DNA of 64,000 bases, taken from assembly GCA_910577675.1 (NCBI GenBank), contig CAJTOR010000019.1:5236-69235 (forward strand), given 5' to 3'. Under the pieces are notes generated by a model that was not told the DNA's origin, searched no databases, and worked only from the letters and a program-made list of their open reading frames with translations. Position 1 is the stretch's first letter. Every line of letters begins with the position of its first letter. The translations under genes and the position numbers were made by a program. Source of the stretch: an uncultured Lachnospiraceae bacterium. GTDB lineage: Bacteria; Bacillota; Clostridia; Lachnospirales; Lachnospiraceae. Positions 44,279 through 53,666 of the stretch are shown one piece after another.

Positions 44279-45388
44279 ATGGGCATAACAAAAAAAAGTT
44301 TCGGAGTTACAAAGGCCGGGGAGCAGGCAACGCTCTATACGATGGAGAATGCCGCTGGCATGAAAGTTTCGGTATCGGATTTCGGTGCGGTGATTGTTGA
44401 TATCATTGTGCCGGACCGCAACAAAAATTTTGTGGATGTTAACCTGGGTTATGACAATGTGTCGGGGTATGAGGGGAATGCCCCGGGGTACGGTTCTTTT
44501 TTGGGGCGTGTTGCCAACCGCATTGCGGGGGCAAAGTTCAGCGTAAACGGCAAAACCTATGAGGTGGCGAAAAATGATGGGGAAAACTGCCTTCACAGCG
44601 GGACGAAGAGCTACAATAAATATATGTATGAGGTCAAAACTTCCGAGATGGAGGGGAGTATGTCCGTGGAGTTTTCGCGTTTAAGTCCGCATATGGAGCA
44701 GGGATTCCCGGGCAATCTTGACCTGTCCGTTACATACACGCTCACCGATAACAATGAGCTTGTGATTGAGTACGGGGCAGTATCCGATGAGGATACCGTC
44801 CTCAACCTGACAAACCACGCCTACTTTAACTTAAAAGGGGAGGGCAGCGGGACGGTGCTCGGGCATAAAGTGTGGATTGGTGCGGATAAGATTACGGAAA
44901 CGGACGCGGGTCTGATCCCGACGGGCAGTTTTTTGGATGTAACCGGAACCCCGATGGATTTTCGCACGATGAAGACAATTGGTCAGGATATTGGGGCGGA
45001 TTATGAGCCGTTAAAACAGGGCTTTGGCTACGACCATAATTATGTGCTGAACAGGCAGGATTATGCCAGGTCTGTCGAACTTGAGGATGTGACAGAACCG
45101 ACTGATGAATTTTTATGTCTGCAAAGGGTAGCTGAACTTTACGAGGAGGAGAGCGGGCGTGTGATGGAGGTCTTTACCGACATGCCAGGCATGCAGTTTT
45201 ATTCTGCGAACCATATTGACGGCGTGGAGAAAGGAAAAGGTGGAAAAATTTACCATTCCCGCGATGCAATCTGCTTTGAAACACAGTTTTTCCCGAACAC
45301 GGTAAATATCCCATCCTTCCCGGGAGGAAGGCTTGCCGCAGGGGAGGAATTTACTTCGGTAACAATTTATAAGTTTTCAGTGCGATAG
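44279..45388 (+). CDS. galM: Aldose 1-epimerase (galactose mutarotase)
   Basis: Interconverts alpha and beta anomers of galactose and related sugars. The protein has 369 residues, the length of GalM. Motifs: SDFGAVIVDIIVPDRN near 32, GSFLGRVANRIAGAKF near 70 (conserved Arg), CLHSGTKSYN (catalytic-type His near 103), LTNHAYFNLKGEGS near 177 (second His), and FETQFFPNTVN near 338 with the catalytic Glu. ATG 44279 follows GGGGGAT; a TTG at 44234 is inside the leader. Stand-alone gene, with no Leloir partners here; a repeated operator-like dyad sits in its leader. Confidence 0.93.
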   Translation: MGITKKSFGVTKAGEQATLYTMENAAGMKVSVSDFGAVIVDIIVPDRNKNFVDVNLGYDNVSGYEGNAPGYGSFLGRVANRIAGAKFSVNGKTYEVAKNDGENCLHSGTKSYNKYMYEVKTSEMEGSMSVEFSRLSPHMEQGFPGNLDLSVTYTLTDNNELVIEYGAVSDEDTVLNLTNHAYFNLKGEGSGTVLGHKVWIGADKITETDAGLIPTGSFLDVTGTPMDFRTMKTIGQDIGADYEPLKQGFGYDHNYVLNRQDYARSVELEDVTEPTDEFLCLQRVAELYEEESGRVMEVFTDMPGMQFYSANHIDGVEKGKGGKIYHSRDAICFETQFFPNTVNIPSFPGGRLAAGEEFTSVTIYKFSVR

Positions 45389-45464
45389 GGTTAAAAAGTA
45401 TTTTGGGGTGGGTTCTGTTCTCAATTTAAGTATAGAATAACATATAAGATGGGGGACGATCGAA

Positions 45465-47018
45465 ATGGATAACACAGGAGAGAAAAATTATTCCACAAAC
45501 GCAGGAGATTTTCAAGTTAAGGTGCGCCGCTACAGCGACCGCATAGAGCGCCAGGTAAGAACAAACCGGACAGTGGGGCTTGGAATCCTGGTATTGCAGT
45601 TGTTTACCGGCGTGATGACAGTGATTGACGGCGCGCGCAGCGTGACAAAGTCCATAATACTTGTGATGCTTGCCGCCACGATATTATGCAATATTTTCAG
45701 CCTTGTAAAACTCTCGAAGGAGAAATCATTCCGCTATGTGTGCCAGATACCTTATGTGACCGCATGCATGTTTTTTGCCATAACGGCAAATAATGCGGGT
45801 GATGTGTTTATGGTAGTGCCTGTCCTGATCGCATCGATTTTGTATTATGACATGAAAATAGAAAAGATCATATGTGGGATGGTGGGGGCAGCCCTGCTGT
45901 TGCGCTTTATGAATCTTTGCAGAATGGGGACGATGAATACAGATCAGTTCAGTATTTTCTTTGTGCTGATTATGATTATAGTCGCCGTTTTGCGTGTCAT
46001 AAAATGGGTGAAGCGTTTCGACCATGATTCCTATTATACGATGCAGGATGAAAAGAAATTACAGGAGATTATGATGCAGGATATCCTAAAGACGGCCGAT
46101 AAGGTATCGCAGGGAACCACTGGGGTGACGGAGCTTGTCGGCAGGCTGAAGGATTCCGCAAATGTTGTGTACGATTCGCTTCAGGAAATTGCAACCGGAA
46201 CGCAGGCGATGGCGAACAATATCCAGGAACAGACCGTTATGACACAGCAGATACAGGATGCGATCGGCGCGACACAGATGCTTTCTACTGATATGGTGGA
46301 ATTAGCGGAAAATTCCGGGCGGACGGTCGATGAGAGTATGGGTGTCATGAAGCAGATGAGGGAGCAGGCAGGACAGATCAACGCGCGCAATGTCGGGGTT
46401 TCGGATTCCATGCAGCAGCTCCAGAAAAAGATGAAGGAAGTGCAAAGTATCGCGGATATTATTTTCAGCATATCCACACAGACCAACCTCCTGGCCTTAA
46501 ACGCCTCGATTGAGAGTGCGCGGGCGGGGGATGCCGGCCGCGGTTTTGCAGTGGTGGCAGAACAGATCAGGCAGCTATCCGAACAGACGCGCACATCCAC
46601 GGAGGATATCGCGAGGATTATCGGGGAGCTGGTGGAGAATGCGAGTGCGGCAACCGAGGCGGTGGCGGAATCTGTTAAAGCGACGGAGGAACAGAATGAC
46701 CGCATTGATATGGCATCGGCAAGTTTTGCGGAAATTAACAGCAATATCACCTCCCTTGCAAGGAATGTGGAGGAGGTTGACGGCAAGATTGCGGCGCTTG
46801 CGACGGCAAATGATAAGATTGTGGAAAATATCAGCCAACTCTCCGCCACCAGCGAGCAGATTACTGCGAGTTCGCAGGAGGCGGCCGATATCAGTGAGAA
46901 GAACAAACGGGAGGCGGATAATGCGACCAGCCTGCTCGGGCAAGTGATGAATACCATGGAGGGGCTTGAGCGCTTTACCAGTAAAATTAAAGAAAAGAAA
47001 GGGGAAATAAGAAAATGA
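45465..47018 (+). CDS. Methyl-accepting chemotaxis protein without large sensor domain
   Basis: A 517-residue chemoreceptor. After a basic cytoplasmic head (1-40) come about five to six closely spaced membrane spans (45-185), with no large external ligand domain and no recognisable HAMP. From about 200 on is a long coiled coil with the signaling tip STQTNLLALNASIESARAGD followed by AGRGFAVVAEQIR near residue 340-365. This tip is intact for CheA/CheW contact. GGGGGAC precedes ATG 45465. It overlaps the next gene by four bases (ATGA). Probably senses something in or near the membrane. Confidence 0.93.
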   Translation: MDNTGEKNYSTNAGDFQVKVRRYSDRIERQVRTNRTVGLGILVLQLFTGVMTVIDGARSVTKSIILVMLAATILCNIFSLVKLSKEKSFRYVCQIPYVTACMFFAITANNAGDVFMVVPVLIASILYYDMKIEKIICGMVGAALLLRFMNLCRMGTMNTDQFSIFFVLIMIIVAVLRVIKWVKRFDHDSYYTMQDEKKLQEIMMQDILKTADKVSQGTTGVTELVGRLKDSANVVYDSLQEIATGTQAMANNIQEQTVMTQQIQDAIGATQMLSTDMVELAENSGRTVDESMGVMKQMREQAGQINARNVGVSDSMQQLQKKMKEVQSIADIIFSISTQTNLLALNASIESARAGDAGRGFAVVAEQIRQLSEQTRTSTEDIARIIGELVENASAATEAVAESVKATEEQNDRIDMASASFAEINSNITSLARNVEEVDGKIAALATANDKIVENISQLSATSEQITASSQEAADISEKNKREADNATSLLGQVMNTMEGLERFTSKIKEKKGEIRK

Positions 47019-49954
47019 CAGGAAATGAAATGTTAACACCCGCTTATGAGCTGGTGTATGAGGAAGAGTTGAAGGACAGCCGCAGCCAGGGGGTTATGCT
47101 GCGCCACAAAAAATCGGGCGCGCGCATCTGCGTGCTCGCAAATGACGATGAGAATAAGGTATTTTCAGTCGGGTTCCGCACGCCGCCAAAGGACAGCACG
47201 GGCGTTGCGCACATTATTGAGCACACCGTACTTTGCGGTTCGGAGAAATATCCGCTCAAAGACCCGTTTGTGGAGCTGATTAAGGGGTCGCTAAATACAT
47301 TCCTCAATGCCTTCACATGGCCGGATCATACATTGTACCCGGTGGCAAGCTGCAACACGCAGGATTTTAAAAACCTGATGTCGGTGTATATGGATGCGGT
47401 GTTCCATCCGAATATCTATCACTACGAGGAAATCTTTATGCAGGAAGGATGGCATTACGAGGTGGGGGATGACGGGAACCTCGCAATCAACGGTGTCGTT
47501 TACAATGAGATGAAGGGGGCATTCTCCTCCCCGGACCAGGTGCTTTACCGCGGGATTATGCATTCGCTCTTCCCGGATAATGCCTACGGTGTGGAATCCG
47601 GCGGCGACCCGGAGAATATACCGGATCTCACCTACGAGAATTATCTTGACTTCCACAGGAAGTTTTACCATCCTGTCAACAGTTATATTTTCCTGTACGG
47701 CAATATGGATGTGAAGGAAAGGCTTACGTGGCTGGATTCGGAATATCTTTCCAAATACGATGCGATTGAGGTGGATTCCGCGATAGCATACCAGAAGCCA
47801 TTCGGGCAGACAAAGGAATTTGTTACATTCTATCCGGTTGCCGAAGGCGAGGATATAGCGGGAAAGACCTATCTAAGCTACAATATGATGATCGGGGATA
47901 GCTGTGATACGAAGCTGTGCACGGCGATGGGTATTCTTAACCGCGTCCTGCTCTCCCCTGTTGGACCGCTCTACCAGGCGCTTGTTAAAGCCGGTATATC
48001 CCCGAATATCATGAGTAATTTTAATGAGGAGGTACAGCAGCCGTTCTTCTCCATTATCGCCAAGGATACGGACGAGGAAAAGAAGGATGAATTCCTTAAT
48101 ATTATAAAGAAAGAACTTACAAGGATTGTGGAGGAAGGTGTGCCGGAGCGCTCGCTTCGCGCGGAGATTAACATTGCGGAATTCAAATACCGCGAGGCGG
48201 ACTACGGGTACTATCCAAAGGGTCTGATGATGAATATGATGATGTTCGCCACCTGGCTTTACAATGATGATAAGGCATTTGAATACCTGCGCTGCAATGA
48301 TCTGTATGCGGAATTGAAAAAAGAGATCGGAACCGGGTATTATGAGGAGTTAATCCGCAAGTACCTGCTTAACCCGGAACATGCCACGGTCTTTATTATG
48401 AAGCCGGAGGCGGGTCTTACCGGTAAGATGGAAAAGAAATTGAAGGATAAGCTTTTGGCGTACCGCGAGACACTTACTGAGGAAGATATAGCGTTAATCA
48501 AACAAAAGCAGGAAGGCTTAAAGAAATATCAGGATACACCGGATTCAAAGGAAGTGGTTGAAACTCTCCCGAGGCTTGAGCGCTCCGATGTGAAGAGGGA
48601 GGCACTCCCAATCTTGACAAAAGAGAGGGCGGAGCACGGCACTGTAGCCCTGACGCAGGAAGTGTTTACAAACGGTATCGCCTATGTGCAGCTTATGTTT
48701 GATGCGAACCATCTGACAAAGGAACAGGTGCCGTTCCTTGGGCTTCTGACAACGGTGCTTGGATATGTTGATTCCGAAAATTATACCTACCAGGAATTTG
48801 ACAATGAGATGAAGATCGGGACCGGCGGTGTCTACACAAGCGTTGAAACCTATCAGAAGGATGGCGATGTTTCCTACTACCGCCCGGCGTATGTATTTTC
48901 TGCCAAGGCAATGTATGACCAGCTGCCTAAGGCATACGAACTTATAAACGAGATGATCCACTGCACAAAATGGGAGGATGTGGCACGCTTAAAGGATATA
49001 GTCTTAGAGCTGCGCTCCAAAAAGCAGATGGAACTTATGAGGACTTCACACAGTGTGGCGGTGCGCAGGGCACTTGCCTGCCAGTATGAGAAATCGGTGT
49101 TCCTCGACCAGATAAATGGCATAGCTTACTACCGTTTCCTGAGCGATCTGGCAGATAATTTTGACGGGAAGGTCATGGAGGTTATGGCGCAGTTAAAGAA
49201 TCTGTGCGCTGCCCTTTTCAGGAAGGAAAACCTGTTTGTAAGCATTACGGCGGAGGAGGAAGGGATCAACAAGGCTCTTGCGGGATTAAAGGGCGTTGCG
49301 GATCTGCTGCCTGGAAAGAATCGCGAGGGGGATATCCGCTTCTGCCCGGCAAACTACGGGTTTGTGTTAAAGAAAGAAAAGGAAGCTTTTACCTGCCCGG
49401 GTCAGGTGCAGTATGTGGCAAAATGTGGTACCTATGCGGATACCGGAATAAAAACAAACGGCGCGATGAGTGTTATGAACAAGATACTTTCGATGGATTA
49501 TTTCTGGGATAAAGTCAGGGTGCACGGCGGCGCTTACGGCTGCCTGTGCAATTTCGACGAAATAAGCAAAAGCTATTCGTTAGTTTCCTACCGCGACCCG
49601 AACTTAAAGGAAACCATCGAGGTCTTTGACCGTGCATGGGAATACCTGCGCGACTTTGATGCGGATGAGCGCGAGATGACCAAATTTATTATCGGTACTT
49701 CCGGCGACCTCGATGCTCCTCTTTCCCCGAGGATGCTCGGACGGCGTTCGTTCAACCTGTATCTTATGGGCACGACTTTCGAGGAAGTACAGAGGCTTCG
49801 CGATGAGAGGATTGACGCGACACCGGAGGATATCCGCGCATACGCACCTCTCTTTAAGGCAGTGATGGAACAGGACTGCCTCTGCGTGGTTGGCAGCGAG
49901 GCGAAGATTGCGGATGCAAAGGAACTTTTCGATAAAGTGGAAGCTCTGGTATAA
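47015..49954 (+). CDS. M16C insulinase-family metallopeptidase
   Basis: A 979-residue zinc peptidase of the PreP-like M16C subfamily, which degrades peptides inside a closed chamber made of two halves. The inverted zinc motif HIIEHTVLCGS (HxxEH) is near residue 66; the third ligand Glu is in NEMKGAFSSPDQV near 165. The full length and the two repeated halves, with the inactive C-terminal half after about 520, are kept. No signal peptide, so cytoplasmic. Start at 47015 overlaps the chemoreceptor stop; ATG 47030 is possible. It is followed by era after 12 bases. Confidence 0.93.
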   Translation: MTGNEMLTPAYELVYEEELKDSRSQGVMLRHKKSGARICVLANDDENKVFSVGFRTPPKDSTGVAHIIEHTVLCGSEKYPLKDPFVELIKGSLNTFLNAFTWPDHTLYPVASCNTQDFKNLMSVYMDAVFHPNIYHYEEIFMQEGWHYEVGDDGNLAINGVVYNEMKGAFSSPDQVLYRGIMHSLFPDNAYGVESGGDPENIPDLTYENYLDFHRKFYHPVNSYIFLYGNMDVKERLTWLDSEYLSKYDAIEVDSAIAYQKPFGQTKEFVTFYPVAEGEDIAGKTYLSYNMMIGDSCDTKLCTAMGILNRVLLSPVGPLYQALVKAGISPNIMSNFNEEVQQPFFSIIAKDTDEEKKDEFLNIIKKELTRIVEEGVPERSLRAEINIAEFKYREADYGYYPKGLMMNMMMFATWLYNDDKAFEYLRCNDLYAELKKEIGTGYYEELIRKYLLNPEHATVFIMKPEAGLTGKMEKKLKDKLLAYRETLTEEDIALIKQKQEGLKKYQDTPDSKEVVETLPRLERSDVKREALPILTKERAEHGTVALTQEVFTNGIAYVQLMFDANHLTKEQVPFLGLLTTVLGYVDSENYTYQEFDNEMKIGTGGVYTSVETYQKDGDVSYYRPAYVFSAKAMYDQLPKAYELINEMIHCTKWEDVARLKDIVLELRSKKQMELMRTSHSVAVRRALACQYEKSVFLDQINGIAYYRFLSDLADNFDGKVMEVMAQLKNLCAALFRKENLFVSITAEEEGINKALAGLKGVADLLPGKNREGDIRFCPANYGFVLKKEKEAFTCPGQVQYVAKCGTYADTGIKTNGAMSVMNKILSMDYFWDKVRVHGGAYGCLCNFDEISKSYSLVSYRDPNLKETIEVFDRAWEYLRDFDADEREMTKFIIGTSGDLDAPLSPRMLGRRSFNLYLMGTTFEEVQRLRDERIDATPEDIRAYAPLFKAVMEQDCLCVVGSEAKIADAKELFDKVEALV

Positions 49955-49966
49955 AGGGTGGACGAA

Positions 49967-50875
49967 ATGGAAAAAAATTACAAATCCGGCTTTGCCGCCC
50001 TGATCGGGCGGCCGAATGTTGGTAAATCGACGCTGATGAACCGCCTGGTCGGACAGAAGATAGCGATTACTTCAAGTAAACCGCAGACCACGCGCAACCG
50101 CATCCAGACGGTGTACAGCGAGGAGCGGGGACAGATTATCTTCCTTGATACCCCGGGCTTGCACAGGGCGAAAAACAAGCTGGGCGAGTATATGGTAAAT
50201 GTGGCGGAGCGCACACTCTCGGAGGTGGATGTGCTGCTCTGGCTGGTGGAGCCGACATCCTATATCGGGGCGGGCGAGCAGGCAATTGCAGAAAAATTAA
50301 AAACGGTGGATATTCCGGTTATACTTGTTATCAACAAGATAGACACGGTAAAAAAAGAGGAAATCCTGAAATTTATCGAGGCATACAGGAATATACTGGA
50401 TTTTTCGCAGATTGTGCCGGTTTCCGCGCTGAAGGCGGAGAATACGGACAGGCTTATCGATGTTATTTTTCAATATCTGCCAGAGGGACCGATGTACTAT
50501 GATGAGGATACCGTGACAGACCAGCCGGAGCGCCAGATTGTGGCGGAGCTGATACGCGAAAAGGCGCTTAGGCTGCTTTCCGATGAGATCCCGCACGGCA
50601 TTGCCGTACAGATTGAGCGGATGAAGGAAAGACCGGGGGGAAAACTTATTGATATCGAGGCGACTATTATCTGCGAGCGGGATTCCCACAAGGGAATAAT
50701 TATTGGCAAGCAGGGAGCAATGCTAAAGAAAATCGGTATGCAGGCGCGTGCGGCGGCGGAAAGCCTGTTAGATGCGCAGGTAAATCTAAAACTCTGGGTA
50801 AAGGTCAGAAAGGACTGGCGCGAGAGTGAGGCTATGTTGAAAAACTTTGGGTACCGCCCGCCTAATGAGGAGTAG
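49967..50875 (+). CDS. era: GTPase Era
   Basis: An essential GTPase binding the 3' end of 16S rRNA in small-subunit maturation; 302 residues. G1 GRPNVGKST near residue 12, G2 TTRNRI, G3 DTPGLH, G4 VINKIDTV. The C-terminal KH domain begins near 205, with HKGIIIGKQGAMLKKIG. ATG 49967 with AAGGGTGG upstream is taken, in preference to GTG at 49958. It is the first of an era-yqzL-recO order conserved in Firmicutes. The site CTGCC...GGCAG directly after it (about 50877) is a weak hairpin, probably not a full terminator. Confidence 0.98.
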   Translation: MEKNYKSGFAALIGRPNVGKSTLMNRLVGQKIAITSSKPQTTRNRIQTVYSEERGQIIFLDTPGLHRAKNKLGEYMVNVAERTLSEVDVLLWLVEPTSYIGAGEQAIAEKLKTVDIPVILVINKIDTVKKEEILKFIEAYRNILDFSQIVPVSALKAENTDRLIDVIFQYLPEGPMYYDEDTVTDQPERQIVAELIREKALRLLSDEIPHGIAVQIERMKERPGGKLIDIEATIICERDSHKGIIIGKQGAMLKKIGMQARAAAESLLDAQVNLKLWVKVRKDWRESEAMLKNFGYRPPNEE

Positions 50876-50980
50876 CTGCCAGTTTTAGGCAGTTTAAAAT
50901 CGCCCGGATGCGGATAACCTATCTATGTAATCCAAGGAGGCTTTTTGGTAAACTGACAGGAAAGACAGGGAGGCGCAGTT

Positions 50981-51319
50981 ATGGGAAAGCAGGAGAATTA
51001 CTGGAGAAGGTTTGAGCAGACGGGCGGTGTGCTTGACTACCTGAATTACACGGCATGTGCGAGGGAACCTTACAATGCGAGGGAATCCTATGGTTCGCTT
51101 GAATCCTACGGATCGACAGAGCCGTATACCTATCCGGAGGAATATGGTATGCCGGGGGTTTTTAACATGGCAGAATCCTACATTATGCCGGGTGCGAATG
51201 GGCTTAGGGATGTGGAGCCCTGCGAATACGATGAGGAAGATGAGGTAGATTACAATGATTGGGACGCTCACCGTGAATGGGATGGTTCTTTCGGCTATGC
51301 CGATGGGAGAATACGATAA
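50981..51319 (+). CDS. YqzL-like protein with tyrosine-rich acidic extension
   Basis: A 112-residue protein between era and recO. Its N-terminus ENYWRRFEQTGGVLDYLNY has the YqzL pattern (Trp, Phe, TG and Tyr-Leu-x-Tyr), where the family is only about 45-50 residues long. From residue 30 on it has a repetitive tyrosine/glutamate/proline-rich tail (ESYGSLESYGSTEPYTYPEE). This ends in an acidic stretch (EYDEEDEVDYNDWDAHREWD), which overlaps the first 65 bases of recO in another frame. GGGAGG precedes ATG 50981. YqzL's function is unknown. The tail is probably disordered and could bind a partner. Confidence 0.7.
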   Translation: MGKQENYWRRFEQTGGVLDYLNYTACAREPYNARESYGSLESYGSTEPYTYPEEYGMPGVFNMAESYIMPGANGLRDVEPCEYDEEDEVDYNDWDAHREWDGSFGYADGRIR

Positions 51320-52049
51320 GCGGCTGACAATACTGACGGTGGAGCGCGGCAAGATCAATGCGTTTGCGAGGGGGGCGAGGAAACCGAACAGCCCCCTTCT
51401 GGCATGCAGCCAGCCCTTTTCTTACGGGGAGTTCACCGCTTATGCAGGAAGGGATTCCTACACGGTTTCGGGCGCTCAGGTCAGCAATTATTTTCCGGGG
51501 CTTAAAGAAGATCTCGCGCGGCTCTACCTGGGGATGTATTTCTGTGAATTTGCCGATTACTTTACCAGGGAGGGCAATGACGAGCGCGAGGTGTTAAAAC
51601 TTCTGTATCAGTCGCTCAGGGCTTTGGAAAGCAAAAAATTCCCGCTCCCCCTTGTCAGGAGGGTCTTTGAACTCAAGCTAATCAGTATTGAGGGTGAGGC
51701 ACCCCAGGTATCCGCATGTGCCGTGTGCGGCAAAAAAGATGAGGGGAACGGGGAATTGAAACATTTTTTTATCGGCAGGGACGGCGTGGTGTGTGATTCC
51801 TGTGCGTGCAGGTTTAAACAGCAGACGGGCGGGGATGGTGAGGGAGTACTAACAGGGGTAAGTCCTGCCTGCCTTTATGCCATGCAGTATGTGGTTGGTA
51901 CACCGAGTGCTAAGCTTTACCGTTTTTCCTTAAAGGAGGAGGCGATGGCGGAGTTTGGCATGCTGGTGGGGCAGTACATAAAAAAGCATGTGGGGCGGAA
52001 GATGAAGAGTCTTTTGGTGTTAGAAACAATGGGTTTTGCACAGGATTAG
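51255..52049 (+). CDS. recO: DNA repair protein RecO
   Basis: Loads RecA with RecR/RecF and anneals single strands; 264 residues. The OB-fold N-terminus LTVNGMVLSAMPMGEYDKRL leads into TILTVERGKINAFARGARKP, as in the family. The C-terminal helical domain carries a zinc site CAVCGKKDE and CDSCACRF near 155 and 178. ATG 51255 follows GAGGTAG, inside the end of the YqzL-like gene, so the two are translationally coupled. Position after era is conserved in Firmicutes. Confidence 0.95.
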   Translation: MIGTLTVNGMVLSAMPMGEYDKRLTILTVERGKINAFARGARKPNSPLLACSQPFSYGEFTAYAGRDSYTVSGAQVSNYFPGLKEDLARLYLGMYFCEFADYFTREGNDEREVLKLLYQSLRALESKKFPLPLVRRVFELKLISIEGEAPQVSACAVCGKKDEGNGELKHFFIGRDGVVCDSCACRFKQQTGGDGEGVLTGVSPACLYAMQYVVGTPSAKLYRFSLKEEAMAEFGMLVGQYIKKHVGRKMKSLLVLETMGFAQD

Positions 52050-52078
52050 ATGGTATGCGCCAGGGAAGGAGGAAAAAG

Positions 52079-52693
52079 ATGCTAAATATGATTCAGGGAG
52101 CCGTAGTGCCCGATAGAGCCCTGCTTTCGGAGGGGTACGAGGTGATAAGGGCAATAAGGGGGCTTATGGCGATTGATGCCAATGTCGGAGCGGATAAGTT
52201 TTTGCCACTGTTTACGACATTTTTACATGCACATAGAAATGAACCGGTATTTTTTATTTTGGAAGTGCCATGTAACCAGGAGGAGGAGAGGCAGGCGCGA
52301 GGCGATGAAGCGTGTCCGATGCACAAAAATATCTATTATATGGACGGTCTGGACGAGGAGGCGGCACTCTCAATTCTCAGGGAAAAAGGGGAACTTCTGA
52401 TTCATGACGGGCTATCGAGCTTTGGCTTTGGCGGGCATATCTCGCAGGATGAGATGATGAAGAGCAAGTATAATGTCTGCAATGTTTTTACAAAGAACAT
52501 TCCCGCAGCATGCAAAATTTTTGAGGCACATGGGATACCGCGCACGGATCATCTGGTTACGGCGTGGGAAACTTTTACATTGGAACATCCAGGGAGCTGC
52601 ACTGCCCATATAGTAAATGGGGAAAGTATATATGACCTGGTTCCGTATTTTGTGGAACGGGGGATGTATCTGGCGGAAAGGCGTGAGGACTAA
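52079..52693 (+). CDS. Conserved-type hypothetical, SseB-like N-terminus possible
   Basis: A 204-residue cytoplasmic protein. It begins MLNMIQGAVVPDRALLSEGY, with AAGGAGG upstream of ATG 52079. It contains VGADKFLPLFTTFLHAHRN, where SseB-type proteins have their early helix-strand unit, followed by an acidic segment (CNQEEERQARGDEACPMHKN). The rest contains LLIHDGLSSFGFGGHISQDE and HIVNGESIYDLVPYFVERGM. No catalytic motif is clear. I do not recognise the family with certainty. It lies 29 bases after recO and 37 before the GrpB gene, so is probably co-transcribed. Confidence 0.6.
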   Translation: MLNMIQGAVVPDRALLSEGYEVIRAIRGLMAIDANVGADKFLPLFTTFLHAHRNEPVFFILEVPCNQEEERQARGDEACPMHKNIYYMDGLDEEAALSILREKGELLIHDGLSSFGFGGHISQDEMMKSKYNVCNVFTKNIPAACKIFEAHGIPRTDHLVTAWETFTLEHPGSCTAHIVNGESIYDLVPYFVERGMYLAERRED

Positions 52694-52730
52694 AACCCGG
52701 TTTTGGTGTGGAAGAAAGGGGAGGGTGCGG

Positions 52731-53300
52731 ATGGGAAAGAATCTGGCGGAGATGACCTTGGAGGAACTCTGGCAGCTCTTCCCGGTTTTTTTGACCGGGC
52801 ATAAGGCTTTTTGGGCGGATTGGTATAAGGAGGAAGAAGTTTCGCTAAAAAGGATACTGCGCGGGGAAGAGGTAGTGCGTATCAGCCATATCGGAAGCAC
52901 TTCGATCGCAGGAATATGGGCGAAGCCAATTATTGATATTCTTGTGGAAGCGGGCGGTGGTTTTGGCAGGATCGCTAAAATCCTTGAAAAGAACGGGTAT
53001 CTGCTTATGGCGGATGAGGGAGGGCAGATGTCCTTTAACAAGGGGTATACGGAAAATGGATTTGCCGAAAAGGTATATCATCTGCATCTGAGAACTGCGG
53101 GGGATAACGATGAATTGTATTTCAGGGATTACCTGATCGATCATCCGGAAACAGCGGCGGAGTACGAGCGCATGAAAATCAGGCTCTGGAAAAAGTATGA
53201 ACATGACAGGGACGGTTACACGGCAGCGAAAAATGGTTTTGTATCACAGTACACGGGATTGGCAAAGGAACTGTACGGGAACTGTTACGACAAAGAATAG
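52731..53300 (+). CDS. GrpB/UPF0157 family protein
   Basis: A 189-residue cytoplasmic protein of the GrpB family, which has a nucleotidyltransferase-like fold. The key region is RISHIGSTSIAGIWAKPIID followed by ILVEAGG near residue 45. Later segments are HLHLRTAGDNDELYFRDYLI near 122 and ETAAEYERMKIRLWKKYEHD near 145. ATG 52731 follows AAAGGGGAGG; the frame upstream to 52617 overlaps the preceding gene. Biological role unknown; family members occur with various transferases or CoaE-linked proteins. Confidence 0.9.
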   Translation: MGKNLAEMTLEELWQLFPVFLTGHKAFWADWYKEEEVSLKRILRGEEVVRISHIGSTSIAGIWAKPIIDILVEAGGGFGRIAKILEKNGYLLMADEGGQMSFNKGYTENGFAEKVYHLHLRTAGDNDELYFRDYLIDHPETAAEYERMKIRLWKKYEHDRDGYTAAKNGFVSQYTGLAKELYGNCYDKE

Positions 53301-53337
53301 TGTGGGGATTTTGGTGGCATAGTTTGAAGAAAACCAC

Positions 53338-53393
53338 TTGACAAGCGCGTCCATATACTGTATATATTATTATATACAGTATATGGACGCGCT
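53338..53393 (+). promoter_or_regulatory. Promoter embedded in a 50-bp perfect palindrome
   Basis: TTGACA (53338-53343), a 17-base spacer and TATATA (53361-53366). The arms 53344-53366 and 53371-53393 are perfectly complementary over 23 bases around TTAT. This places an operator over spacer, -10 and start site of the ABC module. Confidence 0.8.
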
Positions 53394-53666
53394 TTGGTGT
53401 TTAACCGATCAGAGAAGTCCCCCGCTTCTAAAATGTAAGGATGAAAGCGGTGGGGAAGGCGGACTTCTAATCAGGTGGGGGATAAGCGCAATGGGTTCTC
53501 TTGGCGGTTGAGTGGGGGGACTTCCGGTCAGATGGGGAGATAAGCCCTGTCTTACTAGCGGGAGCAGCATAGGGATATGAAATTTCTTTATGACACGGTG
53601 ACACAGTGAAACGGTGACAGGATGACAGAATGGTATGTTGGACAAAGATTGTCCTGAGAGGGGGAT
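53394..53666 (+). repeat. Leader with IS200/IS605-like repeats
   Basis: The sequence at 53415-53459 (TCCCCCGCTTCTAA, then GATGAAAG and GGGGAAGG) recurs at 55631-55674. Two related units, GGACTTC...GATAAGC at 53461-53487 and 53518-53545, lie after it. These resemble the palindromic ends of IS200/IS605 elements; no transposase is present. The leader is about 270 bases. Confidence 0.4.
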
